NCBI GenBank assembly: GCA_016191815.1
Contig: JACPVI010000026.1
Coordinates: 62,001 to 126,000 of the forward strand
Source: Myxococcales bacterium
Lineage (GTDB): Bacteria; Myxococcota; Myxococcia; Myxococcales; Myxococcaceae
Reading direction: 5' to 3'
DNA: 64,000 nucleotides
Of the stretch, positions 9,812-17,841 are shown piece after piece. Numbering within the stretch: position 1 is the first letter of the stretch; the number at the start of each line of letters is the position of its first letter. The translations under genes and the position numbers were made by a program. The notes below the pieces were generated by a model. It was not told the origin of the DNA. It did not search any database and was given only the letters and a program-made list of their open reading frames with translations.

Positions 9812-10384
9812 ATGCGTCTTGGGCTCGACTATTACGAGCGTCCTGCGCTCCAGGTGGCTCCGGAGCTTTTGGGAAAAGTGTTGATCGTGCAGGAGGGCAA
9901 AAGCCGCCGGGCCGGCCGCATCGTCGAGGTGGAGGCGTACGTGGGGGAGCACGACCTCGCCTGCCACGCCTCCAAAGGCCGCACTCCGCGGGCGGAGGTG
10001 CTCTTCGGCCCGGCGGGGAGGGCGTACGTCTACTTCATCTACGGAATGCACTACTGCTTCAACGTGGTGACGGACCCCGAGGGCGTCGCCTCGGCCGTGC
10101 TCGTGCGCGCCCTGGAGCCCTTGGAGGGAATCCCGCCTTCGCTCCGCACCGACGGGCCGGGGAAGCTCTGCCGGGCGATGGGCATCGACCTCTCCTTCAA
10201 CCGGGCGGATCTGCGAGGCGACCGCATTCACCTCTTGGACATGCCGCCTCTGCCCAGCAGGAGCGTGGCGAAGGGACGGAGGATCGGCGTGGACTACGCC
10301 GGCAAGTGGGCGCGCAAGCCGTACCGTTTCTGGGTGAGGGAAAGCCGGTACGTGAGCCGGTCGCCGGCGGTGAGTCAGGCGTAG
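9812..10384 (+). CDS. DNA-3-methyladenine glycosylase (AAG/MPG family)
   Basis: Monofunctional base-excision repair glycosylase that removes alkylated and deaminated purines. Seen: the family core GRIVEVEAYVGEHDLACHA containing the catalytic Glu, the following SKGRTPRAEVLFGPAG, and YVYFIYGMHYCFNVVT, which forms the DNA-intercalating and base-recognition part. The C terminus YRFWVRESRYVSR is also typical. The start is taken at the ATG at 9812, just ahead of the conserved LDYYERPALQVAPELLGK; an upstream start at 9761 would run into the divergent malQ leader. Its 3' end overlaps the convergent rpsD by 10 bp. Confidence 0.93.
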   Translation: MRLGLDYYERPALQVAPELLGKVLIVQEGKSRRAGRIVEVEAYVGEHDLACHASKGRTPRAEVLFGPAGRAYVYFIYGMHYCFNVVTDPEGVASAVLVRALEPLEGIPPSLRTDGPGKLCRAMGIDLSFNRADLRGDRIHLLDMPPLPSRSVAKGRRIGVDYAGKWARKPYRFWVRESRYVSRSPAVSQA

Positions 10385-10974
10385 TGCTCGACCACGAGCC
10401 GATCTTCGATGGGCACCGGGAGGGGAATCTCCTCGCGCTCGGGAGGGTGGATCAGCTCGCCCTCGCCCGCCGCCTCGTCTCGCCGGAGGTACCGCGGCAC
10501 GTCGGGGGTGCCGTGGATTGCCTCCTGGACGGTGGCGAGCTTTTGGGCCCGAGGGGAAAGGCGGATCCGCTGCCCGGACCGAAGCTGGTAGCCGGGCTTG
10601 CTCACCCTTCGGCCTTCCACCTGGATGTGGCCGTGCAGCACGAGCTGGCGAGCCTGGGCGATGGTGCGAGCGAACCCGAGCCGGCGCACCAGCGAGTCGA
10701 GCCGGCTCTCCAGCAGGCGGAACAGCTCCCGGCCGGTTTCTCCCGCGCTGGCCGAAGCCTGCTCGAAGTAGCGCCTGAGCTGCGCCTCGGAGAGTCCGTA
10801 GACGGCCTGGAGCTTGGCCTTCTCGAGCAGCCGCACGTAGGTGTCGCTCACCACGCGCCGCCTCCGGCCGTGCTGGCCCATCGGATAGGGCCTGCTCAAG
10901 GCCGGGCAGCGCGGGCTCCCGCACAGCGGAGCGCCGGCCCGCCGGCAGATGCGATGGACCCCCGAGATCGGCAC
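10375..10974 (-). CDS. rpsD: 30S ribosomal protein S4, stand-alone divergent copy
   Basis: S4 binds 16S rRNA and nucleates assembly of the 30S body. Seen: RPYPMGQHGRRRR, an S4 N-domain QLRRYFEQA, and an S4 RNA-binding motif ARQLVLHGHIQVEGRRVSKP, in the right order. The first 35 residues are shortened: ICRRAGAPLCGSPRC keeps Cys residues like the zinc-binding S4 form but lacks about nine residues of the usual spacing and the usual MARYxGP start. The only plausible start is a GTG at 10974. It lies outside any ribosomal operon, between DNA repair and redox genes, so it is probably a second rpsD copy rather than the housekeeping one. Confidence 0.85.
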   Translation of the reverse strand: MPISGVHRICRRAGAPLCGSPRCPALSRPYPMGQHGRRRRVVSDTYVRLLEKAKLQAVYGLSEAQLRRYFEQASASAGETGRELFRLLESRLDSLVRRLGFARTIAQARQLVLHGHIQVEGRRVSKPGYQLRSGQRIRLSPRAQKLATVQEAIHGTPDVPRYLRRDEAAGEGELIHPPEREEIPLPVPIEDRLVVEHYA

Positions 10975-11094
10975 CCGGTAACGGTGGCAATCAAGGCAGG
11001 GACTCGCACCGCCAGCGCTGGAGGGCCGCTGCCCGGCTGAGCGGAGGCCCGTGTGCTAGCATCCGCGCGTCGCTGCGCATTCGGCGATCACGGA

Positions 11095-13281
11095 ATGGGC
11101 CCTCCGCCACAGTCGAAGACGCTCGGCGCGCTCTGGCGCAAGGCAGCGGGGTGGGCGCGGGCGCTCGTCGCCAAGAAGATGCCCGAGCCGTCCTACCCTC
11201 CGCTGCCGCTGTTGCGCGAGGACGGGCAAGCGGTAGGTGTCCCCGGCCTGTACGTGTTGGGAGAGGTGGGCGGCACCCCGCTCATCAAGCTTGGCCTCAA
11301 CCACGGCCACCGGGTAGTCGACCGGATCGCCGACGAGCTGGGGAAGCCGCCGGCTGATCCGGAGCTGTACGACCTGATCATCGTGGGCGCCGGCGCCGCT
11401 GGGCTGGGAGCGAGCGCCAGGGCCAAGGAGCGAGGCCTGAGGAGCGTCACCCTCGAGGCGAACGAGCTGGGCCAGACCGTCTCCTCGATGACCAAGGGGA
11501 AGCTCCTCCTCGCCGAGCCCAAAGACGTGCCGTTGCAAAGCTCGGTGTGGTTCGACGAGTGCCGGCGCGAGGAGCTGCTCGCGAGGTGGCGGACCACCGT
11601 CCAGGAGCGCGGGCTCGACGTCCGCGAGCGGACCAAGGTGACCGGCATCGTGCGGAAGGGCGAGGGGCTGGTGGTCGAGTCCCAGGGGGGCTCCTTCCGC
11701 GCCCGGAGGGTGGTGCTGGCCATCGGCAAGGCGGGCAACCCGCGCAAGGCGGGAATCCCGGGCGAGCGGGAGCACGGGAAGAAGGTCTCCCACCTCTTGA
11801 GCGATCCCGATGAGTTTCGAGGCAGGCGCATCTTGGTCTACGGCGGCGGGGACGTGGCGCTGGAGGCGGCGCTGGCCCTGTGCGAGCGCAACTCGGTGAC
11901 GCTCGCCACCATCGACAAGGAGCTCACCTTCCCCAAGAAGCGGAACATCGACGCGCTCCGGGCGAAGGAGCGCGAGGGGAAGATGCGGGTGCTGATGGCC
12001 ACCCGCCTCAAGTCGGTGGAGGCGGACGCGGTGGAGGTGGAAGGGCCCTCGGGTGCGGAGCGAATCCCCAACGACCACCTCTTCGAGATGATCGGCGCCG
12101 AGCTGCCGCTGCCGTTCCTCAAGAAGATTGGGCTACGGCTGGAGGGCGAGTGGAGCGCGGCCCGCTACGCCTTCCTCGCGCTCTGCTTCGCGGTGGTGTA
12201 CCTGCTCTACGCCTGGAAGAGCGCCTTCCCACTCAATCCCGCCACCGGGGAGTACAAGCCCGAGCTGGCGACTTTCCCGCTGAACCATCTCTACCCGACG
12301 CTTCCGCGCGAGCTGGTGGTGAACCTGGTGCGCCCGCTGGGGATGGATCCGGGTTTCTGGTACAGCGCGCTCTTCACGGTGGTGCTGCTCGGGTTCGGGC
12401 TCTGGGCGGCGAAGCGGTGGCGCTCCACCCACCAGCGGCTGCGCTACGCCTCGCTGGTCTTCTTCCAGGTGGCCTTCTTTCTCGTCGTCAACCTGGCAGC
12501 GCCGCCCATCTTCGGGGACGACCAGGCCTGGCGATGCTGGGGGCTCTACCAACCCTGGCCGCTGTTCAACCACACCTTCTACTGGTTCCAGGGGAGCGTC
12601 CGGGACTGGCCGTGGACGAGCTGGTTCTTCGCCGGCTTCGGGGCGCTGCTGGTCCTGGCCTTCATGCCGCTTTTGGCGCGTTACCAGGGAAAGCGCTTCT
12701 GCAGCTGGATCTGCGGCTGCGGTGGGCTGGCCGAGACGTTGGGAGACAGGTGGCGCCACCTTTCTCCCAAGGGGCAGCGCTCCCGGAGATGGGAGTTCCA
12801 GGGAGTCGTGGTGCTGGTCTGGGCGGCCTTGGCCCTTGCAGCCACCTTCACCGTCTACGGAGGCAACGCCTGGCACCCCTTGCAGCGCGCCTACTCCACG
12901 GTGGTGGACTTCTGGCTGGTGGCGGTCATCCCGGTGGCGCTCTACCCCTTCTTCGGCGGCAAGGTGTGGTGCCGCTACTGGTGCCCGCTGGCGGCCTACA
13001 ACCAGCTCCTCTCGCGGTGGTTCGGCCGGCTGCGCATCGGCGCCAACGACAAGTGCATCAACTGCACGCTCTGCTCCCGGCACTGCCAGGTGGGCGTGGA
13101 CGTGATGTCGTTCGCGAAGAACCAGGTCTCCTTCGACAACGGAAACTCGAGCTGCATCCAGTGCGGCATCTGCATCGAGGTGTGCCCGATGAAGGTGCTC
13201 TCCTTCGAGTCTGCCTCCGCCGCGCCCAAGCCCGCCGCGAAGGAGCCCGCGCCGGAGCCGAAGGTGAAGGTCGCGGTCTGA
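11095..13281 (+). CDS. FAD/NAD(P) oxidoreductase fused to NosR/NapH-like membrane 4Fe-4S protein
   Basis: A predicted electron-transfer fusion. Residues 1-90 contain PGLYVLGEVGGTPLIKLGLN, which resembles the C-terminal FAD-binding end of thioredoxin-reductase-like enzymes. Residues about 95-340 hold an N-terminal-type Rossmann motif LIIVGAGAAGLGASA and a second one, YGGGDVALEAALAL; no redox CxxC of thioredoxin reductase is present. Residues about 350-630 hold five or six membrane segments with the polyferredoxin motifs CSWICGCGGLAE and WCRYWCPLAAYNQLL. The C terminus has two clusters, CINCTLCSRHC and CIQCGICIEVCP. It likely moves electrons from NAD(P)H to a membrane or periplasmic acceptor; the acceptor is unknown. 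The start chosen is the ATG at 11095; one at 11053 is possible. Confidence 0.85.
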   Translation: MGPPPQSKTLGALWRKAAGWARALVAKKMPEPSYPPLPLLREDGQAVGVPGLYVLGEVGGTPLIKLGLNHGHRVVDRIADELGKPPADPELYDLIIVGAGAAGLGASARAKERGLRSVTLEANELGQTVSSMTKGKLLLAEPKDVPLQSSVWFDECRREELLARWRTTVQERGLDVRERTKVTGIVRKGEGLVVESQGGSFRARRVVLAIGKAGNPRKAGIPGEREHGKKVSHLLSDPDEFRGRRILVYGGGDVALEAALALCERNSVTLATIDKELTFPKKRNIDALRAKEREGKMRVLMATRLKSVEADAVEVEGPSGAERIPNDHLFEMIGAELPLPFLKKIGLRLEGEWSAARYAFLALCFAVVYLLYAWKSAFPLNPATGEYKPELATFPLNHLYPTLPRELVVNLVRPLGMDPGFWYSALFTVVLLGFGLWAAKRWRSTHQRLRYASLVFFQVAFFLVVNLAAPPIFGDDQAWRCWGLYQPWPLFNHTFYWFQGSVRDWPWTSWFFAGFGALLVLAFMPLLARYQGKRFCSWICGCGGLAETLGDRWRHLSPKGQRSRRWEFQGVVVLVWAALALAATFTVYGGNAWHPLQRAYSTVVDFWLVAVIPVALYPFFGGKVWCRYWCPLAAYNQLLSRWFGRLRIGANDKCINCTLCSRHCQVGVDVMSFAKNQVSFDNGNSSCIQCGICIEVCPMKVLSFESASAAPKPAAKEPAPEPKVKVAV

Positions 13282-13286
13282 GGGGT

Positions 13287-13315
13287 TTGCCACCGCCGAA
13301 CGCGAGGCCTATGGT
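13287..13315 (+). promoter_or_regulatory. Candidate sigma-70 promoter for vapBC
   Basis: TTGCCA (13287-13292) and TATGGT (13310-13315) are separated by 17 bp, matching 5/6 and 4/6 of the sigma-70 consensus, 28 bp before the VapB start. In DNA this GC-rich such a pair is uncommon, but it is a sequence match only. Confidence 0.4.
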
Positions 13316-13342
13316 AAAGAAAGCAGGTCAAGTTCTATACCC

Positions 13343-13597
13343 ATGGCCATCAACATCAAGAACCGAGAGGCGGAGCGGCTGCTCAGGGAGCTGTCGAGCC
13401 GAACCGGGAAAGGGAAGTCCCAGCTCTTCCTGGAGCTCTTGCGCCGCGAGGTCAAGCGGCAGGTGCGCCTGGCGGACGTCGAGAAGCGACGGCGGCGCAT
13501 CGAGGTGCTGGCGCGCAGGTGCGCGCGGCGGCTGGGCAAGACCGCGCCCAGCCCGGAAGAGATCATCGGCTACGGCCGTGACGGACTGCCGAGATGA
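13343..13597 (+). CDS. VapB-type antitoxin (PSK transcription-factor family)
   Basis: An 84-residue basic antitoxin that neutralises and co-represses with the PIN toxin encoded next to it. Seen: the family opening MAINIKNREAERLLRELS followed by the stretch TGKGKSQLFLELLRREV, as in Rv0623-like VapB proteins, then an Arg/Lys-rich middle and a C-terminal toxin-binding tail. It overlaps the toxin gene by 4 bp (ATGA), the usual coupling of these pairs. A candidate promoter lies just upstream. It probably represses its own operon. Confidence 0.85.
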   Translation: MAINIKNREAERLLRELSSRTGKGKSQLFLELLRREVKRQVRLADVEKRRRRIEVLARRCARRLGKTAPSPEEIIGYGRDGLPR

Positions 13598-13974
13598 TCA
13601 TCGACACCTCGGCGGTGGTGGCGATCCTCCGGCAGGAACCCGAGGGCGCACGGTTCTCGGAGCTTCTGCTTCGCTCGGAAGACAACCGAGTGTCCGCCGG
13701 GACGCTGCTCGAGCTGCAGATCGTCGCGATCGGCTACCGGATCTCCGCTGAGCTGGGAGAGTTCCTCGACCTCATCGGCGCGGAGGTGGTGCCTTTCGAC
13801 GAGATCCAAGCCGAGCTCGCCCGCGAGGGGTTCGAGAAATTCGGGAAAGGCCGACACCCCGCTGGGCTGAACTTCGGCGACTGCTTCTCCTACGCGCTGG
13901 CGAAGGCGCTCGATGAGCCGCTGCTCTTCAAGGGAGACGACTTTTCGAAGACCGACGTGGCGCTAGCCAGCTGA
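13594..13974 (+). CDS. VapC-type PIN-domain ribonuclease toxin
   Basis: A 126-residue PIN-domain toxin, expected to cut RNA in a Mg-dependent manner. Seen: MIIDTSAVVAIL with the first catalytic Asp, LLELQIVAIG with the conserved Glu, NFGDCFSYALAKAL with the third acidic residue, and LLFKGDDFSKTD near the end with the last. All acidic positions look intact, so it should be active. It is translationally coupled to the VapB gene before it. Confidence 0.88.
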   Translation: MIIDTSAVVAILRQEPEGARFSELLLRSEDNRVSAGTLLELQIVAIGYRISAELGEFLDLIGAEVVPFDEIQAELAREGFEKFGKGRHPAGLNFGDCFSYALAKALDEPLLFKGDDFSKTDVALAS

Positions 13975-14199
13975 CCTAGAACTGCTCCTCGACGCACGCC
14001 GGGGTGGTCGGGCCCTAACGCCGCCGGCGCAGCTCGTCGAGCACCCTGGCCGTCTCCCGCAGGATTGGCAGCTGCGCCGCATCTGCGGCCAATCCTAACG
14101 AGGCTTGGCCCTTTGGGCCCAGCGGCGTCGCGGTTTGCCACGAAGCGGTCGACCTTTGCTCCTTGACGCGGCACGCCGGCCCCTACCAAGGTTCGGCCG

Positions 14200-14802
14200 A
14201 TGGCGGACGAGGCACGAGCCGAGGACGAGCGCTCCCTCACCGCGAGGGCGCAAGCGGGAGACATCTCCGCCTTCGAAGAGTTGGTGGCGCGCCACAAGGA
14301 CCGCGTCTACGGCGTAGCCTTGCGCATCGTGCGCTCCGAGGCGGACGCGGCAGAAATCACCCAGGAGGCCTTCCTCTCCGCCTACCAGCACCTCCTCGAG
14401 CTGCGCGGAGACGCCGCCTTCGGCACCTGGGTGCACCGGATCGCCGCCAACCTCTCCGTGAGCCGGCTCCGGCACCTCAAGGTGGCCGGCGAGACCGAGA
14501 CCCCGCTCGAGGAGCCGGAGTTCACCGACCACGGCCTTCTCGCCCACTACCCCCAGCGGGACTGGAGCAAGGGCGCCGAGGAGCGCGCCCTGGACAACGA
14601 GCTGCGTGGGGCGATCAGGCAGGCCGTCGATCGGCTGCCGTCCGGCTACCGCGAGGTCTTCCTGCTCAAGGACGTGGAGGGGCTTTCCTACGAGGAAATC
14701 GCCGAGATGACAGGGGATTCGGTGCCGGCCATCAAGAGCCGGCTCCACCGGGCGCGGGTGGCGCTGCGCGCGGCGATCGACCGCTTCTACAATGAGAGTT
14801 GA
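14200..14802 (+). CDS. ECF-family RNA polymerase sigma factor
   Basis: A 200-residue group-4 sigma factor that directs RNA polymerase to a dedicated regulon. Seen: region 2 (RSLTARAQAGDISAFEELVA, then ITQEAFLSAYQHL and TWVHRIAANLSVSRLR) and region 4 (AVDRLPSGYREVFLLKDVEG, then SYEEIAEM and AIKSRLHRARVALR). It is followed after 89 bp by a small zinc-finger protein that is the likely anti-sigma partner. The intergenic region before it (13975-14199) shows no convincing gene; a short minus-strand reading ends at 14017 but lacks support. Confidence 0.92.
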   Translation: MADEARAEDERSLTARAQAGDISAFEELVARHKDRVYGVALRIVRSEADAAEITQEAFLSAYQHLLELRGDAAFGTWVHRIAANLSVSRLRHLKVAGETETPLEEPEFTDHGLLAHYPQRDWSKGAEERALDNELRGAIRQAVDRLPSGYREVFLLKDVEGLSYEEIAEMTGDSVPAIKSRLHRARVALRAAIDRFYNES

Positions 14803-14891
14803 AACCAACCCTCCCGCCGAGCATCTTCTGGCGCGCCCAAGCGGAAGCTTCGCCAGCCCGCTAGATATGACGGCGGGTGGCCGGGGGCCGG

Positions 14892-15125
14892 ATGTTCACT
14901 TGTAGAGACTCCATCGACCTCTTGCAGCGCTTCCTCGACGGCGAGATGCCCGAGGAGGAACGGCATCGCCTCAAGGAGCACCTGGACGCCTGCCCTCCCT
15001 GCGTGGACTTCTTGCGCACCTACCGGGCGACGCCGGGCCTCTGCCGCAAGGCCATGGTGGACCAGATGCCAAGGGAGCTCTCCAAGCAGCTGACCGCCTT
15101 CTTGCGCCAGCGGCTTCGGAAGTGA
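14892..15125 (+). CDS. zf-HC2 zinc-finger protein, probable anti-sigma factor
   Basis: A 77-residue soluble protein carrying the anti-sigma ZAS signature: an N-terminal Cys in MFTCRDSIDLLQRFLDGEM and the downstream HLDACPPCVDF (HxxxCxxC). Such zinc-binding helices clamp ECF sigma factors and can release them when the cysteines are oxidised. There is no membrane segment, so it would act in the cytoplasm. It follows the ECF gene and is 4 bp before the radical SAM gene. The ATG at 14892 is preferred; a GTG at 14877 adds five residues without merit. Confidence 0.8.
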   Translation: MFTCRDSIDLLQRFLDGEMPEEERHRLKEHLDACPPCVDFLRTYRATPGLCRKAMVDQMPRELSKQLTAFLRQRLRK

Positions 15126-15129
15126 GCCG

Positions 15130-16200
15130 ATGGGCCCGGCCGAAGGCGAGCTGAACCTCAAGGAGCTGGACCTGGAGCAGCTCTCCAGGGCGCTTTCGCC
15201 GCACTCCCCCAGCTCGACCGCGGTGCTCAAGCTGTTCGCCTCGGTGTTCGCCCACGGCGCCCGTTCGCTGGAGGACATCCGCGCTGCCCCGCAGGTCACC
15301 TCGGCGGTGCGGGACTTCGTGCAGGAGAAGGGCAGCCTGCCCGAGCTGGAGGTGGTGGAGTCGCGGCGGGCCTCCGATGGCTTCGTGAAGTACCTCTTCC
15401 AGTCGCCGGACGGCGCGCGCTTCGAGGCGGTGCGGATTCCCCTCTTCGAGGAGAAGTACGTGGTGTGCGTCTCCTCGCAGGTGGGCTGCGCGCTCCGCTG
15501 CGCCTTCTGCGCCACCGGGAGGATGGGATTTCGGAGGAACCTCTCCACCTGGGAGATGGTGGACCAGGTGTTGCGCATCCGCGCGGAGGCGGACCGGCCC
15601 GTCCGCGGCGTGGTCTTCATGGGCATGGGTGAGCCCTTGCTCAACTACCAGGCCGCGATGCGGGCGGCGCGGATCATGAGCCACCCGGCGGGGCTCGCCA
15701 TCTCCGCCAAGGCCATCACCTTCTCCACCGCGGGCGTCACCCCGGCCATCCGCCGCTACGTGCGCGAGGGGAAGCCGTTCAGGCTGGCCTTCTCCGTCAC
15801 CTCGGCCGTCCCCGAGAAGCGCAAGCTGCTCTTCCCGCACGAGCGCCCGGGCGCCTTCGCACACCTGGTGGAGGCGATCGGCGAATACGCCCGGGAGCGG
15901 CGCGAGCGGGCCATGCTGGCCTACGTGATGATCCGCGGCTTCAACACCGGCCGCGAGGACGCCGAGGGGCTGAAGGCTGCCTTCGATGGAATCCCGCTCA
16001 AGCTCGACCTCATCGACGTCGCGGATCCGACCGGCTGCTACCTGCCTCCCACCGCGGGGGAGCTGAAGCGGTTCCGCGATCACCTCCAACTGCTCGGGGC
16101 GCCGATCGCCCGGCGCTACTCGGGCGGTAGGGAGATTGGCGCCGCCTGCGGCACCCTGGAGGCTTCCCGCTACGGCGGAGAGGTGCTCCCCTCCTCTTGA
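15130..16200 (+). CDS. rlmN: RlmN/Cfr-family radical SAM rRNA methyltransferase
   Basis: Methylates C2 of an adenine in 23S rRNA (A2503) and possibly tRNA via a methyl-cysteine mechanism. Seen: the radical SAM CxxxCxxC cluster at Cys120, Cys124 and Cys127 (CALRCAFCATGRMGF), GVVFMGMGEPLLNY, STAGVTPAIRR, and the C-terminal Cys340 in GAACGTLEA, equivalent to the methyl-accepting Cys of RlmN. The length of 356 residues is normal. It sits 4 bp after the zinc-finger gene, so its expression may be tied to the ECF sigma. A second, canonical rlmN elsewhere in the genome cannot be ruled out. Confidence 0.9.
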   Translation: MGPAEGELNLKELDLEQLSRALSPHSPSSTAVLKLFASVFAHGARSLEDIRAAPQVTSAVRDFVQEKGSLPELEVVESRRASDGFVKYLFQSPDGARFEAVRIPLFEEKYVVCVSSQVGCALRCAFCATGRMGFRRNLSTWEMVDQVLRIRAEADRPVRGVVFMGMGEPLLNYQAAMRAARIMSHPAGLAISAKAITFSTAGVTPAIRRYVREGKPFRLAFSVTSAVPEKRKLLFPHERPGAFAHLVEAIGEYARERRERAMLAYVMIRGFNTGREDAEGLKAAFDGIPLKLDLIDVADPTGCYLPPTAGELKRFRDHLQLLGAPIARRYSGGREIGAACGTLEASRYGGEVLPSS

Positions 16201-16322
16201 GGCTGGCGCGAGCATGGTCCACCCGGGTGCGCCTGGCTGCTCCAGCCGGCCGTCCCGCGGTGGCTTTCCCCGGTGCTTCCGGCCACCTGAGGGCGGACCC
16301 TGGATTGCATCCTGCCACTTCC

Positions 16323-17090
16323 ATGGATGTCTCCGGTCGCGCCCTAATCCTCTCGATTCGCCGTTCGGACCCCATCCCGGTGAAAGAAGAGGAGCTCGAG
16401 TCCAAGCCCGCCGGCGACGGCGAGGCGTTGCGCTGCGCCACGGCGCTGGTTGCCTCGTGCCGGCTGCCCCCGGCCACCTTCGACGTAGCGCGGATCCAGA
16501 AGGCGCTCCTCGAGCTTTTCAGAGGCGGCCGCTACTCCCCCGTCCAGCTCGGGCTGGTGGTGATGAGGGCGCTCTCCGAGCTGCCCGAGAAGGAAGCAGT
16601 GGAGCTGGCCATCTCGCTCGCCGCCTCGCTGCCCTCGTTGGGCTGCCTTGGCCAGCGCGCGCTGGTCTCGATGCGCGAGCTTTGCGCGAAGGGAGAGCCG
16701 GAGGAGGCCGAGCACGCCTTGGCGAGGCTGGAGGCCGAGCTGGCCTCTCGGCGCGGCTGCTCCTTGGAGGTGAACGGGGTGCGGCTGTGGGCGGAGCAGG
16801 TGCCGGAAGAGTCGGTGCGCCTGGCGGTGCGGAAGCTGGAGGCGATGACCTCCGACCGGAACCTGGCCTCGGCGCTGGACGGGCACACGGTGGCCCTGCT
16901 CGCCGAGGGCCTGCAGCACGAAGCGGAGCTTCTGTCCGAGTACCTTGCGGTGCCGCGCGAGTCGCTGCTGGTCCTCTCGGAGGAGCGCCTCTCGGTGCAC
17001 CTCCGCCGCTTCGGGTGGGCGGACCTGGCCGGCTGGCTGGCGCCGCTTTTGGCGCTCTTGGCGCTCAGGCCGAGGGCGGTGGCTCGCTAG
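16323..17090 (+). CDS. Hypothetical helical protein
   Basis: About 255 residues with no family I recognise. The text is consistently helical and acidic (for example EEAEHALARLEAEL), with ALLELFRGGRYSPVQLGLVV near the front, a conserved-looking SVRLAVRKLEAMTSDRNLAS, and a hydrophobic C-terminal tail (WLAPLLALLALRP) that could be a tail anchor. Its codon use and GC content look like the neighbouring genes, supporting expression. The ATG at 16323 is chosen; the frame is open back to a TTG overlapping the rlmN stop, but those 42 codons look non-coding. Possibly co-transcribed with rlmN. Confidence 0.6.
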   Translation: MDVSGRALILSIRRSDPIPVKEEELESKPAGDGEALRCATALVASCRLPPATFDVARIQKALLELFRGGRYSPVQLGLVVMRALSELPEKEAVELAISLAASLPSLGCLGQRALVSMRELCAKGEPEEAEHALARLEAELASRRGCSLEVNGVRLWAEQVPEESVRLAVRKLEAMTSDRNLASALDGHTVALLAEGLQHEAELLSEYLAVPRESLLVLSEERLSVHLRRFGWADLAGWLAPLLALLALRPRAVAR

Positions 17091-17223
17091 TCCTTGGCCG
17101 GGGGTTGGATCTCCTCGCCCATGCGCGGCGGAATGATAGGCGCCGGGCGGGGCGGCTGCACCGCTGCTTGCCGTCCACCAGGCCGCTTGCCCTCTCGCGA
17201 GCGAAGGTCTTTAACCGCGGGCC

Positions 17224-17841
17224 ATGTCCGCGACGCCTCCGCCGCTTTTTCCCGACGCTCCCGAGCCCACCGGAGAGTCGCCGCACCTGCTTCGGGGGCA
17301 GCTCACCCGGAGGCGGCTCCTCAAGCTCTTCGGCGCCGGAGGGCTGCTGCTCGCCGGAGGGGCCTGGGTCTACAATACGCTCTGGAGGTTCGGCCCTCCG
17401 GCACCCGGGCTGCTCTGTCTCACCAAGGACGAGCTGGCCATCTCGGAGAAGATCGCCGAGGCCTTCTTCCCCGGGCCGCCATCCTGCCCGCTCTCCGCGG
17501 CGGCGGTTGGGCTCTCGGATTTCGCCGACCGCTACATCGGCGGGCTGTACGAGGACAACATCCGCCTCTTCAAGCTGCTCTTCCGGGCGCTGAACCTCTC
17601 GCCGGTGCTGGGGCACGGGCGCTCCTTCTACTGGCTGCCGCTGGAGAAGCGCATCCGGGTTTTGGAGGAGTGGGGGACGAGCGAGCTGACCGTCCGCCGC
17701 GCCGGCTACGCCTCTTTGCGCTTTCTCTACTCGATGGGCTACTTCGAGGAGCCCAGGGTGCAGCGCGCGCTCATGCTGAGCCACGGCTGCGAGCTGTCCG
17801 AGCGGCTGGACCCGGCCGAGGCGGCGGGGGAGCCCCGCTGA
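17224..17841 (+). CDS. Tat-exported small subunit of a GMC dehydrogenase (gluconate 2-dehydrogenase subunit 3-like)
   Basis: A 205-residue protein with a twin-arginine signal: TRRRLLKLFGAGGLLLAGGA (residues 28-47). It lies directly before, and overlaps by one base, a GMC oxidoreductase gene that itself has no signal peptide. In Burkholderia FAD-glucose dehydrogenase and related gluconate dehydrogenases, a small Tat subunit carries the folded flavoprotein across the membrane; the size, signal and gene order match that arrangement. The mature part (ELAISEKIAEAFFPG and onward) fits subunit 3 only loosely. Confidence 0.75.
   Translation: MSATPPPLFPDAPEPTGESPHLLRGQLTRRRLLKLFGAGGLLLAGGAWVYNTLWRFGPPAPGLLCLTKDELAISEKIAEAFFPGPPSCPLSAAAVGLSDFADRYIGGLYEDNIRLFKLLFRALNLSPVLGHGRSFYWLPLEKRIRVLEEWGTSELTVRRAGYASLRFLYSMGYFEEPRVQRALMLSHGCELSERLDPAEAAGEPR

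Noticed and set aside
14017-14100. Short minus-strand ORF ending LRETARVLDELRRRR
   Set aside because: No start or family support, and it is only a few dozen codons of Arg/Leu-rich text.
17094-17840. N-terminal extension of the GMC gene frame upstream of 17841
   Set aside because: Arg/Ala-rich text that overlaps the small-subunit gene in another frame; the flavoprotein proper begins at the ATG at 17841.
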